Shown: positions 8,773 through 18,235, counted from the first letter of the stretch. The stretch is 64,000 nt of DNA from JBBQRS01 sp038214535 (GCA_038214535.1 JBBQRS010000009.1:1-64000); one strand, 5' to 3'. Notes: generated by a model from the letters alone, not told the origin. Translations and numbers: made by a program.

Positions 8773-10273
8773 GGGTGTCGCGCTGAGGCGGGTCTTGCTG
8801 CTCGCCATTCTTGCCATCTATGTGTTGTTGGGAACGCTCTACGCCGTCAACACCCCCGACTGGCAGGCCCCCGACGAACCGGCGCACTACAATTACATCC
8901 GCACCTTGGTCACAACAGGCCGCTTCCCCGTGCTCCAACCGGGCGACTATCCCGCCGACTATCTGGATGAGATCAAGCGCCTGGGGTTCCCGGCCGAGAT
9001 GAGCATTGATCCGATTCGCTACGAGTTCCACCAACCGCCGCTATATTACATACTGGCAGCTCCATTTTATATCCTGGGCAACGGCGCGCTGTTGCCCATC
9101 CGCTTGTTTTCGGTGTTCCTGGGTGTGGGTATCGTGTGGGCCGCCTACGCGGTGGCGCGCCTGATTGTTCCACGTGAGCCTGCTATTGCGCTCGGTACGG
9201 CGGCGCTGATCGCGTTTTTGCCGCAACATCTCGCGACGGTCTCACAGGTGGGCAATGACGTGCTGGCGGAACTGCTGGTGGGGCTGGTGTTGCTGATATT
9301 GCTCATCTGGTTGCGCCCGCCGGTGGGGCAGATGCGCGCGTCGGGTGGGTGGCCGCTGTTCGGCCTGGGGCTGCTGCTGGGGCTGATCCTCATCACCAAG
9401 ACGACGGCGTACATTGCCGTGCCTCTGGTATTCGGCGTGATGTTGTGGCGCTGGCTGGCCGAGCGGGCGTCGCTGCGCCGCGTCGCGTCCGACACGGTTG
9501 CCGTCTGGGTCCCGGCTATACTGATCGCGCTGCCGTGGTATGCCCGCAATCTCGCAATTTACGGCTGGCCGGACGCGCTGGGGTTGCTGCGGCATGATGC
9601 GGTGGTCGTGGGGCAACTGCGTACCGAGGAGTTCCTGGCCCAGAACGGTGCAGGTGTATACGTCGAGCGGTTGGGCGAGTTCACGTTCAAGAGCTTCTGG
9701 GGCGTCTTCGGCTGGCTGGGCATCTTCATGGATAGCCGCGTGTATTTTGTTTTGACGCTGCTCACGGTGTTGGCCGTGGCCGGGCTGTTCTTCCGGTGGC
9801 TGGTGTGGCCGCGCCGCCAACGTGCAGGAGCCGCGAAGCGCGCCGCCTATGCCCCGGTGCTGCGTGTGCCCTGGAAGGGCGCGCAGATCGTCGCCGCGCC
9901 GATGCTTTTCACCGTGATGGCGTATGGTTGGTATAACATCCAGTTCGTCCAGCACCAGGGGCGCTATCTGTTCACGGCGCTCATCCCCATCGCCATCGGG
10001 TTCTGCCTGGGGTGGGATGAAGCCGTGACGCCGCGCAGCGCGCGCTTCCTCGCGGCGGGGCTGGTATTATTGGGCCTCGTCATGGCCGGGGCGACGCTGT
10101 GGCTGGGACAGGGGTTGCCCAAATGGCCGCTCGCGCTGACGGGGGCGGCCGCGGTTGCGTTGGCGCTGGCGTCCATCCTGCCCGCGCGCTTCCGCTATCT
10201 GAGTTACGCGGCCCCCTTCTTGCTCTTGCCGATCATCGCAATTTACGCTGTCTGGGGGCCGATCACGCCCTGA
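8765..10273 (+). CDS. GT-C fold membrane protein (DUF2142/GT39-like)
   Basis: A 502-residue polytopic membrane protein with about 11-12 helices. After the first helix comes WQAPDEPAHYNYI. An Asp-Glu pair in the first extracytoplasmic loop is the usual catalytic acid position in GT-C glycosyltransferases that use polyprenyl-phosphate sugars. It probably transfers a sugar outside the membrane, but donor and acceptor are unknown. Its start overlaps the ftsK stop by 8 nt, so translation is probably coupled. The moxR gene follows after 14 nt. Confidence 0.72.
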   Translation: MGEGVALRRVLLLAILAIYVLLGTLYAVNTPDWQAPDEPAHYNYIRTLVTTGRFPVLQPGDYPADYLDEIKRLGFPAEMSIDPIRYEFHQPPLYYILAAPFYILGNGALLPIRLFSVFLGVGIVWAAYAVARLIVPREPAIALGTAALIAFLPQHLATVSQVGNDVLAELLVGLVLLILLIWLRPPVGQMRASGGWPLFGLGLLLGLILITKTTAYIAVPLVFGVMLWRWLAERASLRRVASDTVAVWVPAILIALPWYARNLAIYGWPDALGLLRHDAVVVGQLRTEEFLAQNGAGVYVERLGEFTFKSFWGVFGWLGIFMDSRVYFVLTLLTVLAVAGLFFRWLVWPRRQRAGAAKRAAYAPVLRVPWKGAQIVAAPMLFTVMAYGWYNIQFVQHQGRYLFTALIPIAIGFCLGWDEAVTPRSARFLAAGLVLLGLVMAGATLWLGQGLPKWPLALTGAAAVALALASILPARFRYLSYAAPFLLLPIIAIYAVWGPITP

Positions 10274-10287
10274 GGATGAGGAGTGTT

Positions 10288-11226
10288 ATGGATTTCGTTC
10301 AATTCGCCCGCGCCGTCCAGGATAACGTCGGCAAAGTCATCATCGGCAAGGAAGAGGCGACCGAGTTGTTGCTGGTCGCCCTGCTGGTGGAGGGCCACGC
10401 GTTATTGGAAGACGTGCCCGGCATCGGCAAGACCACGCTGGCGAAAGCGCTGGCGCGCAGCATTGACCTGAGCTTCGCGCGCATCCAGTTCACGCCCGAC
10501 CTGCTGCCCGGCGACGTGACCGGCATCAGTTTCTACAACCAGAAGCAGCAGGAGTTCGAGTTCCGGCCCGGCCCCGCCTTCAGCCAGGTCCTGCTGGCCG
10601 ACGAGATCAACCGGGCGACGCCTCGCACGCAGTCGGCGCTGTTGGAGGCGATGCAGGAGCAACAGGCGACGGTGGACGGGGAGACCTATACCTTGCCCCG
10701 CCCGTTCCTCGTGCTGGCAACGCAGAACCCCATCGAGTTGGAGGGCACGTTCCCACTGCCCGAAGCCCAGGTGGATCGCTTTCTCGTGCAGATTAAGCTG
10801 GGCTATCCCTCGGAGCAGGACGAAGAAGAAATCCTGTTGCGCTATCAGCGGGACGATCCGCTATTGGCGCTCCAACCCGTGGCGACCGTCGCCGATGTGA
10901 CGACGCTTCAGCAACAGGTGCGCGAAATTCACGTGAGCGACGACGTGCGGCGTTATGTGACGCAGGTGACGCGTGCCACGCGCGAGCATCCATCGGTAGA
11001 CCTGGGCGTCTCGCCGCGCGGCACGCTCGCGCTGTTCAAGGCGAGCCAGGCATTGGCTGCCCTGCGCGGGCGTGATTTCGTGATCCCCAGCGACGTGCAG
11101 GCCTTGTGTGAGCCGGTGCTGACCCATCGCGTCCACATCAGCCCGCAGGTGCGGCTGCGCGGCCGCACGCCCGCGCAGGTGATTGCCGAAGTCACCCAGA
11201 CCGTGCCGGTTCCGGTGACGGAGTAG
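10288..11226 (+). CDS. MoxR family AAA+ ATPase
   Basis: 312 residues. Walker A is GIGKTT in the segment DVPGIGKTTLAKAL, Walker B is LLADEINRA, and the MoxR-specific TQNPIELEGTFPLPEAQ segment follows. The start at 10288 follows a GAGGATGAGGAG purine stretch; an in-frame ATG at 10099 would overlap the preceding gene and lacks family similarity. MoxR ATPases act as chaperones that help assemble metal centres or multiprotein complexes, usually together with DUF58/VWA proteins encoded next door. The DUF58 gene starts 3 nt after this stop codon. Confidence 0.93.
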   Translation: MDFVQFARAVQDNVGKVIIGKEEATELLLVALLVEGHALLEDVPGIGKTTLAKALARSIDLSFARIQFTPDLLPGDVTGISFYNQKQQEFEFRPGPAFSQVLLADEINRATPRTQSALLEAMQEQQATVDGETYTLPRPFLVLATQNPIELEGTFPLPEAQVDRFLVQIKLGYPSEQDEEEILLRYQRDDPLLALQPVATVADVTTLQQQVREIHVSDDVRRYVTQVTRATREHPSVDLGVSPRGTLALFKASQALAALRGRDFVIPSDVQALCEPVLTHRVHISPQVRLRGRTPAQVIAEVTQTVPVPVTE

Positions 11227-11229
11227 CGG

Positions 11230-12603
11230 GTGGCTGCGATGGAACCGGGCGCGCCTCCGATTGACGGCCCGACCCGCGCGGCTGCGCCGCCGGGCGGAAG
11301 TTCCGACGGCAAGGCAGGCACGCCGCGCGGCAAGCGCTATATTGATGAGACCAAAGATACCCAGTTCACCAGCGCATGGCTCGTCCTGGGGTTGATCCTG
11401 ACGGTCGCCGGGTTCTTGCTGAACAGCCGCTTCTTGCTCGCCGTGGCGCTCAGCCTGTTCGTCATTAGCGTGGCCGCGTGGGCATGGAATTACTTTGCGC
11501 TCACCGGTGTGGAATATACGCGCAAGTTCGGTGAGACGCGCGCATTTCAGGGCGAGACGGTCGAGCTGATGCTGGAGGTGCGCAACCGTAAGCTGCTGCC
11601 CGTCAGTTGGGTGCAGGTCATTGACGTTTTCCCCGCCGCGCTGACGGTCAACGAGCGGCAGGTTGTCACGAACCAGTCTACCAATCAGGGCGAGTTCACC
11701 AGTTTCTGGAGCCTGGGCGCGTTCGGGCGCGTCACCCGGCGGTTCGAGGTCGCTTGCACCCGCCGCGGGTACCACGCCTACGGCCCCGCATCCATCTCTA
11801 CCGGCGACGCGTTCGGGATGTTCAGTTCCAGCGGCACGCTGACGGGCAGCCAGCGCCTGATCGTCTACCCGCGCATCTATGCCGCCGCAGAACTGGGCTT
11901 ACCGGCAAAGAACCCGTTTGGCGAGCGTCTCGCCGTCTCTCCGCTCATTGAAGACCCCCTGCGCACCGCGGGCATCCGCGACTGGCAGCCCGGTGATGGG
12001 GTGCAGCGCGTGCATTGGAAGGCCACGGCGCGCCACCAGGCGTTGTTGAGCCGGCTTTATGAGGCCAGCCAGGAGTCGCAGGTGATGATCTTCCTGAACG
12101 TGGCGACCATGGAGCGGCACTGGCTGGGGCATTACCCCGAACTGATGGAGTTGGCGATCAGCGTGGCCGGCAGCCTGGCCGTGATGTCCGCCGAAATGCG
12201 CCTGCCGGTGGGGTTGATCGCGAACGGCTTCCTGCCCGGCAGCGACCAGCCGTTGCGTCTGTTGCCCGGCCGCAGCCCCGAGCAGATCGTACACATCATG
12301 GAACTGCTGGCGGCGGTCACGGCGTTTGCTACCGAGCCGATCGAAGGCCTGTTGCTGCGCGAGGCGCGGCGGCTGCCGTGGGGCGCGACGATCCTGGTGG
12401 TCACGGGGATTGCTCACGAGGGCCTGCTGGCGAGCCTGGCCGAACTGCTGCACGCGGGACGCAAGGTGGTGCTCTTCACGCTGGCCGAGAGTCCGCCGGA
12501 GGGACAGATCCCCGGTTTGGTGGTGTATCACATGCCGCAACTGTTGGATGATCTTGTGGCGCCCGATCTGGTGGCCGAAGGCGGGAATCATGCTGCTCGC
12601 TGA
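11230..12603 (+). CDS. DUF58 domain protein
   Basis: 457 residues starting at GTG 11230, with GGAG at 11219-11222. Residues about 50-95 hold two transmembrane helices. The DUF58 core carries the signature RDWQPGDGVQRVHWKATAR at about residues 250-270, followed by a VWA-like half. DUF58 proteins are MoxR partners; their biochemical role is not established. The membrane anchor places the complex at the cytoplasmic membrane. It overlaps the following gene by 14 nt. Confidence 0.9.
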   Translation: MAAMEPGAPPIDGPTRAAAPPGGSSDGKAGTPRGKRYIDETKDTQFTSAWLVLGLILTVAGFLLNSRFLLAVALSLFVISVAAWAWNYFALTGVEYTRKFGETRAFQGETVELMLEVRNRKLLPVSWVQVIDVFPAALTVNERQVVTNQSTNQGEFTSFWSLGAFGRVTRRFEVACTRRGYHAYGPASISTGDAFGMFSSSGTLTGSQRLIVYPRIYAAAELGLPAKNPFGERLAVSPLIEDPLRTAGIRDWQPGDGVQRVHWKATARHQALLSRLYEASQESQVMIFLNVATMERHWLGHYPELMELAISVAGSLAVMSAEMRLPVGLIANGFLPGSDQPLRLLPGRSPEQIVHIMELLAAVTAFATEPIEGLLLREARRLPWGATILVVTGIAHEGLLASLAELLHAGRKVVLFTLAESPPEGQIPGLVVYHMPQLLDDLVAPDLVAEGGNHAAR

Positions 12604-14005
12604 TCGCCGCCGCACGTTGATTTTCCTGTGTATGGCGGGCATGGAGGCGGCCTGGATCACCCCGTTCGTGCTGTTGATGTTTCGCCCCACGCCGTCAACA
12701 CCGGTGGCGTATGGCGTCGTCCTGGCCGGGCTGCTCGCGTGGATCCTCATCCTGGAACTGTTGGGCCGTTCCGAGGTTCCCTCGCCGCTGTACGAGGTCG
12801 TCGCCTTTGGCGTGATGTTGCTGGCGGGGTTGGTCATGGTGCGCGTCTTACTCTATCGGCAGTGGCCGCTGAGCGACTTCGGCTGGCTGCCGCAGACGGT
12901 GCGGGACATCGCACGCTCCGCGGGCGGAAAGCCGCCCGCGGTAGCGATCTTCATCACGAACCTATTCCTGTGGCACCGCGCGACGACAGCCACGGGCCGG
13001 GAGATCAGCTTCTTCAACGTGGGCATGAGCTTCCGCCGCGGGTTGTTGTTGTTGATCGCCGGGGCGGGGCTATATGGCTATTTTAGGGGCGGCGCGCCGT
13101 TGTTGCTGCTCTGGTTGTTCCTGGGTTTCGGGCTATCGGCGGTCGCGCTGGCCCGCATTGACGAGAAGGCGCGCCCCGTTCAGAGCGCGGGGGTTCCGCT
13201 GCCGCCGCGCCGCATGGCGCAACTCGTGCTCGCGATCACGGCGACTGTGGCGAGCGCCGCGCTGGTGTCGCGTGCGTTCACACAGAGCACGCTTGTCGCC
13301 CTGTTGCAACAACTCGCGCCCGTGTGGCGGTTGATCGAGCCGGTCCTGGCCGGCCTGGTTGCTCTGATTGTGCGTCTGCTGGACCCACTCTTTCGTCTCC
13401 TGGACGGCATCCTGAGTTCGCTGCTGGCCGGGGCCGCCATGCCTACCCTGACCGAATACGGGCCGTCAACTGCGCCGGATGGTCAGGACGCATTGACGCG
13501 GGAACTGCCCTACTGGTTGACGGACCTGCTGCCGCGCATCCTGACGGTTGCTGTGCTGGTGATTGCCGTCGTGGCGATTGTGACCTTCCTGCTGTTGTGG
13601 CTCGAACGCTCGCGGGGTCGCAGGGTGGATCGGCAAGAGGCAGAAGAGGAAACGACGGAGCCGTGGACGCCGGGCGCAGGTCTTTTGGGCTATCTGAAGA
13701 ACGTCGCTTCGCTGGCCTCACGGCGCGGCGTGAACCGACAGTTACTGGCGGCGGCTTCCGTGGAGAACATCTACGCCAACGTGTGCCGGTTGGCGCGGCG
13801 TCGGGGCTATGGGCGGTTGCCTGCACAGCCGCCGGATGATTATATCGCGGTGCTGGTGCGTGCGTTTGGGGGGCACGAGGAGGCGCTGAACCGCATCACG
13901 ACCGCATATATGCGCGTGCACTACGGCGATCACCCCGTCTCGCGCGCCGAACTGGACGCAATTCGTGCGGACTATCAGGCGTTGCGCGCAAGCCAGGCTA
14001 CGTGA
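12590..14005 (+). CDS. Membrane protein with C-terminal DUF4129 domain
   Basis: 471 residues starting at ATG 12590, overlapping the DUF58 gene by 14 nt. Several N-terminal helices span residues 1-190, two to four further helices lie around 200-340, and a cytoplasmic DUF4129 domain occupies about 390-470 (VCRLARRRGYGRLPAQPP followed by YAVLVRAF-like helices). DUF4129 usually sits at the C-terminus of TgpA-type transglutaminase proteins. Here the transglutaminase core (Cys-His-Asp) is absent, so only the membrane and DUF4129 parts remain. This is the third gene of the MoxR-DUF58-DUF4129 module. Its stop codon overlaps the convergent queA 3' end by 8 nt. Confidence 0.8.
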   Translation: MLLADRRRTLIFLCMAGMEAAWITPFVLLMFRPTPSTPVAYGVVLAGLLAWILILELLGRSEVPSPLYEVVAFGVMLLAGLVMVRVLLYRQWPLSDFGWLPQTVRDIARSAGGKPPAVAIFITNLFLWHRATTATGREISFFNVGMSFRRGLLLLIAGAGLYGYFRGGAPLLLLWLFLGFGLSAVALARIDEKARPVQSAGVPLPPRRMAQLVLAITATVASAALVSRAFTQSTLVALLQQLAPVWRLIEPVLAGLVALIVRLLDPLFRLLDGILSSLLAGAAMPTLTEYGPSTAPDGQDALTRELPYWLTDLLPRILTVAVLVIAVVAIVTFLLLWLERSRGRRVDRQEAEEETTEPWTPGAGLLGYLKNVASLASRRGVNRQLLAAASVENIYANVCRLARRRGYGRLPAQPPDDYIAVLVRAFGGHEEALNRITTAYMRVHYGDHPVSRAELDAIRADYQALRASQAT

Positions 14006-15086
14006 TGAGCATCGCATCGCCGAAGCTGTAGAAACGATAGCGCTCGCGAATCGCTTCCTGGTAAGCGCGATCCATCAATTCTTTACCGGCGAACGCGCTG
14101 ACCAGCATCAGCAGCGTCGAACGGGGCAGGTGAAAGTTGGTGATCATCGCATCCACGGCGCGGAAACGATGCCCCGGCTTGATGAACAGGTCCGTTTCGC
14201 CCTGAAACGCCGCGACCGTCTGCCAGCCGCACACCGACCCCTCGGGGATCTCGTCGCACGGTTTGAAACCGAGCGCGATCTTGGCGGCGCTCTCCAGCAC
14301 GCGGACGGCCGTCGTGCCGATAGCGACCACCCGCCCGCCCGCCAGGCGCGTTTCGTTCACCGTGCGCGCCGCCTGAGAACTTAACTCCGCCCACTCGCGG
14401 TGAATCTCGTGCTGCGCGATCTCCTCTACCTGCACGGGCCAAAAGGTGTCCAGCCCGATGTGCAGCGTCACGAAGGCTATATTGACGCCGCGCGCCCGCA
14501 ACTCCAGCAGGAGGTCGGGCGTGAAGTGCAACCCCGCCGTTGACGACGCGACGGAGCCCTCGATCCGGCTATAGACCGTCTGATAGCGTTCGGCGTCATC
14601 TAATGTGCTGTGGATATAAGGCGGCAGCGGCGTCTCGCCCACGTCCCACAACCACTCCTCGACCGGTGGATCGAACGCCACGATGCGCCCGCCCGTCTCC
14701 GTCTCGTCGAGAATACGCGCCCGCACTTCATGCCGGCCGGTCGGGTCGTTCACCCTGACCTCTGCGCCGGGCCGCAGCCCCTTGCCGCCCACCAGGCACT
14801 CCCATGCCGTCGCTGCGTGTTCGCCCTGCGCAGGACGGAGCAAAAAAATCTCAACGGCCCCGCCGGTGGATTTGACGCCGTGCAGCCGCGCCGGGATCAC
14901 GCGGCTGTCGTTGCCCACCAGCAGATCGCCGGGACGCAGGTAGGAAGGCAGATCGCTGAAGGTGCGGTGCGCCAGCTCGCCGCTCGCCCGCTCGACGACC
15001 AGCAGACGCGACGCATCGCGCGGCTTGATGGGCTGCTGCGCGATCAGTTCCGGCGGCAGCGCGTAATCGAAATCACTGGTTTTCAT
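13998..15086 (-). CDS. queA: S-adenosylmethionine:tRNA ribosyltransferase-isomerase
   Basis: A 362-residue QueA of normal length. It opens with DFDYALPPELIAQQP and has the family segments DASRLLVV, GTTAVRVLES and TNFHLPRSTLLMLVSAFAG. The enzyme transfers and isomerises the ribosyl moiety of SAM onto 7-aminomethyl-7-deazaguanine in tRNA, giving epoxyqueuosine. Its ATG overlaps the ruvB stop by 4 nt (ATGA), so the two are translationally coupled; ruvB-queA linkage is common in bacteria. No tgt or queG is seen in the window. Confidence 0.96.
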   Translation of the reverse strand: MKTSDFDYALPPELIAQQPIKPRDASRLLVVERASGELAHRTFSDLPSYLRPGDLLVGNDSRVIPARLHGVKSTGGAVEIFLLRPAQGEHAATAWECLVGGKGLRPGAEVRVNDPTGRHEVRARILDETETGGRIVAFDPPVEEWLWDVGETPLPPYIHSTLDDAERYQTVYSRIEGSVASSTAGLHFTPDLLLELRARGVNIAFVTLHIGLDTFWPVQVEEIAQHEIHREWAELSSQAARTVNETRLAGGRVVAIGTTAVRVLESAAKIALGFKPCDEIPEGSVCGWQTVAAFQGETDLFIKPGHRFRAVDAMITNFHLPRSTLLMLVSAFAGKELMDRAYQEAIRERYRFYSFGDAMLIT

Positions 15087-16144
15087 GCGTTGTCAGATTC
15101 GCTGCCCGGTGGGGTGTTTCCGTTGAAGAGGGCCGGCTGGTCGGGCGATTCGGGATAGGGCTCGCCCAGATGCGCGTAGGCGCGTCGGGTTGCCACGCGG
15201 CCGCGGGGAGTGCGCTCCAGGAAGCCGAGTTGCAGCAGATATGGCTCGACGACATCCATGATGGTATCGGGCTCTTCGGAGAGCGCCGCCGCAATGGTCT
15301 CCAGCCCGGCCGGCCCGCCGCGAAAGTCGCGGATCAGCCGGAAGAGCACCTGCCGGTCGAGGTTGTCCAGCCCCAGGTCGTCCACGTCGAGCAGTACCAT
15401 CGCCTCACGGGCGACGTCGGCGGTGATGACCCCGTCGGCCCTGACCTGGGCATAGTCGCGCACGCGGCGCAACATCCGCAAGGCGACGCGGGGCGTGCCG
15501 CGGCCGCGCCGGGCGATTTCCGAGACGCCCGCCTCGGTCGCGGTCACTTGCAGCAGTCCGGCGGCGCGCTCGACGATGCGCTCCATCGCTTCCGGCTCAT
15601 AGAAGTCGAACCGGTAGACCGCCCCGAAGCGCGCCCGCAGCGGCGCGGTCATCAGGGCGAGGCGGGTGGTCGCGCCGATCAAGGTGAAGCGTGGCAGCTT
15701 GAGCCGGATGTTCCGCGCGCTCGGCCCCTTGCCGATGACGATATCCAGCGCGAAGTCTTCCATCGCCGGGTAGAGCACTTCTTCGACGGCGCGGCCCAGG
15801 CGATGCACCTCGTCAATGAAGAGGATGTCGCCCTGGCGCAAATTGGTGAGAATTGCGGCCAGGTCGCCCGCCCGCTCGATGGCCGGCCCCGCCGTCACCT
15901 TCAGGCCGACGCCCATCTCGTTGCTGATGACGTGCGCCAGGGTAGTCTTGCCCAGGCCGGGCGGGCCGTAAAGCAGGACGTGATCCAGCGGCTCGCCCCG
16001 GCTGCGCGCGGCCTCGATGAGGATCATCAGGTTCTCGCGCAACCGGTCTTGCCCGACCATCTCGGTCAGGCTGTGGGGGCGCAGGGCCGCATCCACCACG
16101 ACTTCTTCGGGGCGGCTCTGGGGTGCAATTGGGCGGTCAACCAT
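15083..16144 (-). CDS. ruvB: Holliday junction branch migration helicase RuvB
   Basis: 353 residues. Walker A is GPPGLGKT at 60-67 and Walker B is IDEVHR at 110-115. The sensor segment GATTRLALMTAPLRARFG and the C-terminal winged helix (GLETIAAALSEEPDTI, then TPRGRVATRRAY) are all present. RuvB hexamers drive branch migration of Holliday junctions with RuvA and RuvC, which are not in this window. It is the first gene of a two-gene operon with queA. An extended -10 element lies 27 nt upstream. No LexA-type box was seen before it. Confidence 0.97.
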   Translation of the reverse strand: MVDRPIAPQSRPEEVVVDAALRPHSLTEMVGQDRLRENLMILIEAARSRGEPLDHVLLYGPPGLGKTTLAHVISNEMGVGLKVTAGPAIERAGDLAAILTNLRQGDILFIDEVHRLGRAVEEVLYPAMEDFALDIVIGKGPSARNIRLKLPRFTLIGATTRLALMTAPLRARFGAVYRFDFYEPEAMERIVERAAGLLQVTATEAGVSEIARRGRGTPRVALRMLRRVRDYAQVRADGVITADVAREAMVLLDVDDLGLDNLDRQVLFRLIRDFRGGPAGLETIAAALSEEPDTIMDVVEPYLLQLGFLERTPRGRVATRRAYAHLGEPYPESPDQPALFNGNTPPGSESDNA

Positions 16145-16170
16145 CGGTTTTTTGTTACTCCGTAGCGCAC

Positions 16171-16176
16171 ATTATA
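16171..16176 (-). promoter_or_regulatory. Extended -10 element of ruvB-queA
   Basis: On the minus strand the sequence reads TGGTATAAT, a perfect -10 hexamer with an extended-TG element, 26 nt from the ruvB start. No good -35 was found, which is common for extended -10 promoters. Confidence 0.55.
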
Positions 16177-16248
16177 CCAGAAACACCGCACATGGGATAT
16201 CAGGGATTCCAAAGCAGGTTCAAAACTTAAAGTTCGTATGCGCGCCGG

Positions 16249-16277
16249 TTGACGAGCAACATATTCCGTGGTATAAA
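16249..16277 (+). promoter_or_regulatory. Promoter of the DksA-like gene
   Basis: TTGACG (16249-16254), a 17-nt spacer and TATAAA (16272-16277), with TGG just before the -10. This is one of the best sigma-70-type promoters in the window. Confidence 0.72.
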
Positions 16278-16356
16278 ACGACAACTTTGCGCCCGGCAGC
16301 GAAATGTGCCTGCCGCAAAGCGTTGAGTCGCTGTGATTTTACAGGAGTGGATGTTG

Positions 16357-16743
16357 ATGGTAACCCGGGAAGAAATTGCGTTACAGGAACGCCAGAAACT
16401 TTTAGACGAAGCGGAGCGCATCAAGGGCGCGCTCGAGCACCTCCGTGAAGCCATGAAAGAAGAAGTGGACGTTGATGCGGAAGAGGGCGACCCGGACTTG
16501 ATCGAGCGCGAGAAAAACGTGGCGCTCTCTAACCAACTCGAGCGCAAGCTAGAGGGTGTGCAGGCGGCATTGCGCGCGATTGAGAAGGGCCGCTACGGCA
16601 TTTGCGAGCGTTGCAACAAGGAGATTGACCCCGAGAGGCTGGAGGTGCGGCCCGATGCCACGTTATGCCTCCAATGTCAGGTCGAGGTCGAGAAGCTCAT
16701 CAAGCGGGGGCTGATGCCGACCCCGCCGCCCGATATCCAGTAA
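16357..16743 (+). CDS. TraR/DksA family zinc-finger protein
   Basis: 128 residues. The N-terminal two thirds is a Glu/Lys-rich coiled coil. The C-terminus has a C4 zinc finger, YGICERCNKEI followed by CLQCQ, that is C-x2-C ... C-x2-C. DksA/TraR-type proteins enter the RNA polymerase secondary channel and modulate initiation, often with ppGpp. The start is ATG 16357, 9 nt after AGGAG (16343-16347); a GTG at 16333 and an ATG at 16351 are in frame but badly spaced from that site. The annotation as a general transcription regulator rests on family knowledge. Confidence 0.85.
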   Translation: MVTREEIALQERQKLLDEAERIKGALEHLREAMKEEVDVDAEEGDPDLIEREKNVALSNQLERKLEGVQAALRAIEKGRYGICERCNKEIDPERLEVRPDATLCLQCQVEVEKLIKRGLMPTPPPDIQ

Positions 16744-16792
16744 GCGCCCTGCGGTCAAAGCAATCTCACCACGATTGAGCGTCAGGGGCGAT

Positions 16793-16890
16793 TTGCATGT
16801 GTCACTCGCCATGCAGTTCACATAACACGCAGACCCGTTCCGGAGTGCGGGTCAGGCCAGGCATTTATCCGCCGGTCTGGCCCGTTTTTT
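16793..16890 (+). promoter_or_regulatory. Leader of upp with stacked hairpins ending in a terminator
   Basis: Three successive stems lie between the DksA-like gene and upp: one near 16793-16816 (TGCATG/CATGCA), GACCCG/CGGGTC at 16832-16853, and GGCCAG/CTGGCC at 16855-16882 followed by CG and six T residues (16885-16890). The last is a Rho-independent terminator only 24 nt before the upp ATG. It could simply end the preceding gene or act as an attenuator of upp. Confidence 0.6.
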
Positions 16891-16914
16891 GCGCCCAAAG
16901 GGGAGAACCGAACC

Positions 16915-17547
16915 ATGTCCACACCCAACGTCTTCGTTACCGGCCACCCGCTGATCCAGCACAAGTTAGCCATTTTGCGCGACAAGACCACCGAATCGAA
17001 GAAGTTCCGCGAATTGGTCCGCGAGATTTCGATGCTGTTGACCTATGAAGCCACCGCCGACCTGGGGCTGACGCCCTGCGATGTGGAGACGCCGATGGGG
17101 ACGGCGCACTGTCAGGAGTTGACCGAGGCGATCGGGTTGGTACCGATCTTGCGGGCCGGCCTCGGCATGGTAGAAGGCGCCTGGGAGATGATGCCCGGCG
17201 CGGAGGTGTGGCATATCGGCCTGTTTCGCGATGAACAGACGCTGCGCCCGGTGCAGTATTACAACAAGCTGCCGATCGCGCCCACCGTGCAGGTGTGCCT
17301 GGTGCTCGACCCGATGCTGGCGACGGGCGGCTCAGCCGTCGCCACGATAGACATCCTCAAGCAGTGGGGCGCGCAGCGGATCAAATACGTGGGCATCATC
17401 GGTGCGCCGGAAGGCGTGGCGCGCTTGCACGCCGCGCATCCGGATGTGCCGATCCACCTCGCGGACATTGACATCAAGTTGAACGAGATCGGGTATATCG
17501 TCCCCGGCCTGGGCGACGCCGGCGACCGGCAGTTCGGCACGGCGTGA
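16915..17547 (+). CDS. upp: Uracil phosphoribosyltransferase
   Basis: A 210-residue Upp of normal length. The PRPP-binding loop is LVLDPMLATGGSA at about 124-136, and the segment LVPILRAGLGM and the C-terminal uracil loop YIVPGLGDAGDRQFGT are intact. It salvages uracil with PRPP to make UMP in the cytoplasm. A GGGGAG ribosome site precedes the ATG. It follows a leader with a terminator hairpin (16855-16890), which suggests regulated readthrough. The dCMP deaminase gene begins about 20 nt downstream, giving a pyrimidine salvage pair. Confidence 0.97.
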   Translation: MSTPNVFVTGHPLIQHKLAILRDKTTESKKFRELVREISMLLTYEATADLGLTPCDVETPMGTAHCQELTEAIGLVPILRAGLGMVEGAWEMMPGAEVWHIGLFRDEQTLRPVQYYNKLPIAPTVQVCLVLDPMLATGGSAVATIDILKQWGAQRIKYVGIIGAPEGVARLHAAHPDVPIHLADIDIKLNEIGYIVPGLGDAGDRQFGTA

Positions 17548-17567
17548 ACGCACAGGGAGACGCAATC

Positions 17568-18002
<435 letters not shown>

Positions 18003-18026
<24 letters not shown>

Positions 18027-18065
18027 GGCGAGGGTCTTCCGCAATTCTCGCCCTGCCGGTTTTTT
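18003..18065 (+). repeat. Dispersed palindrome family B, possible terminator
   Basis: CCCTCTC (18003-18009) pairs with GAGAGGG (18016-18022), followed by TTAGGGCGAGGG. The GGGCGAG at 18026-18032 pairs with CTCGCCC at 18047-18053, and six T residues follow at 18060-18065. From memory, a GAGAGGGTTAGGG-type motif is a widespread dispersed element in many genomes. Here it supplies the stop codon of the deaminase gene and may help terminate transcription. Confidence 0.6.
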
Positions 18066-18084
18066 CCCTGCGCGCAGGTCATGC

Positions 18085-18090
18085 TATACT
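18085..18090 (+). promoter_or_regulatory. tRNA-Lys -10 element
   Basis: TATACT in the context ATGCTATACT lies 11 nt before the mature tRNA 5' end. The -35 region (TTTTCC) is weak. Confidence 0.5.
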
Positions 18091-18101
18091 ATTGAGGCTA
18101 C

Positions 18102-18177
<76 letters not shown>

Positions 18178-18182
18178 AGCCG

Positions 18183-18218
18183 GGCCAGGCAGACATCACT
18201 GCCTGGCCTCGTGTTTTT
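18183..18218 (+). terminator. Rho-independent terminator of tRNA-Lys
   Basis: A perfect 10-bp stem GGCCAGGCAG (18183-18192) / CTGCCTGGCC (18199-18208) with a 6-nt loop, followed by TCGTGTTTTT. It begins 5 nt after the tRNA CCA end. Confidence 0.9.
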
Positions 18219-18235
18219 ACATGGAGTTCGCGTCT

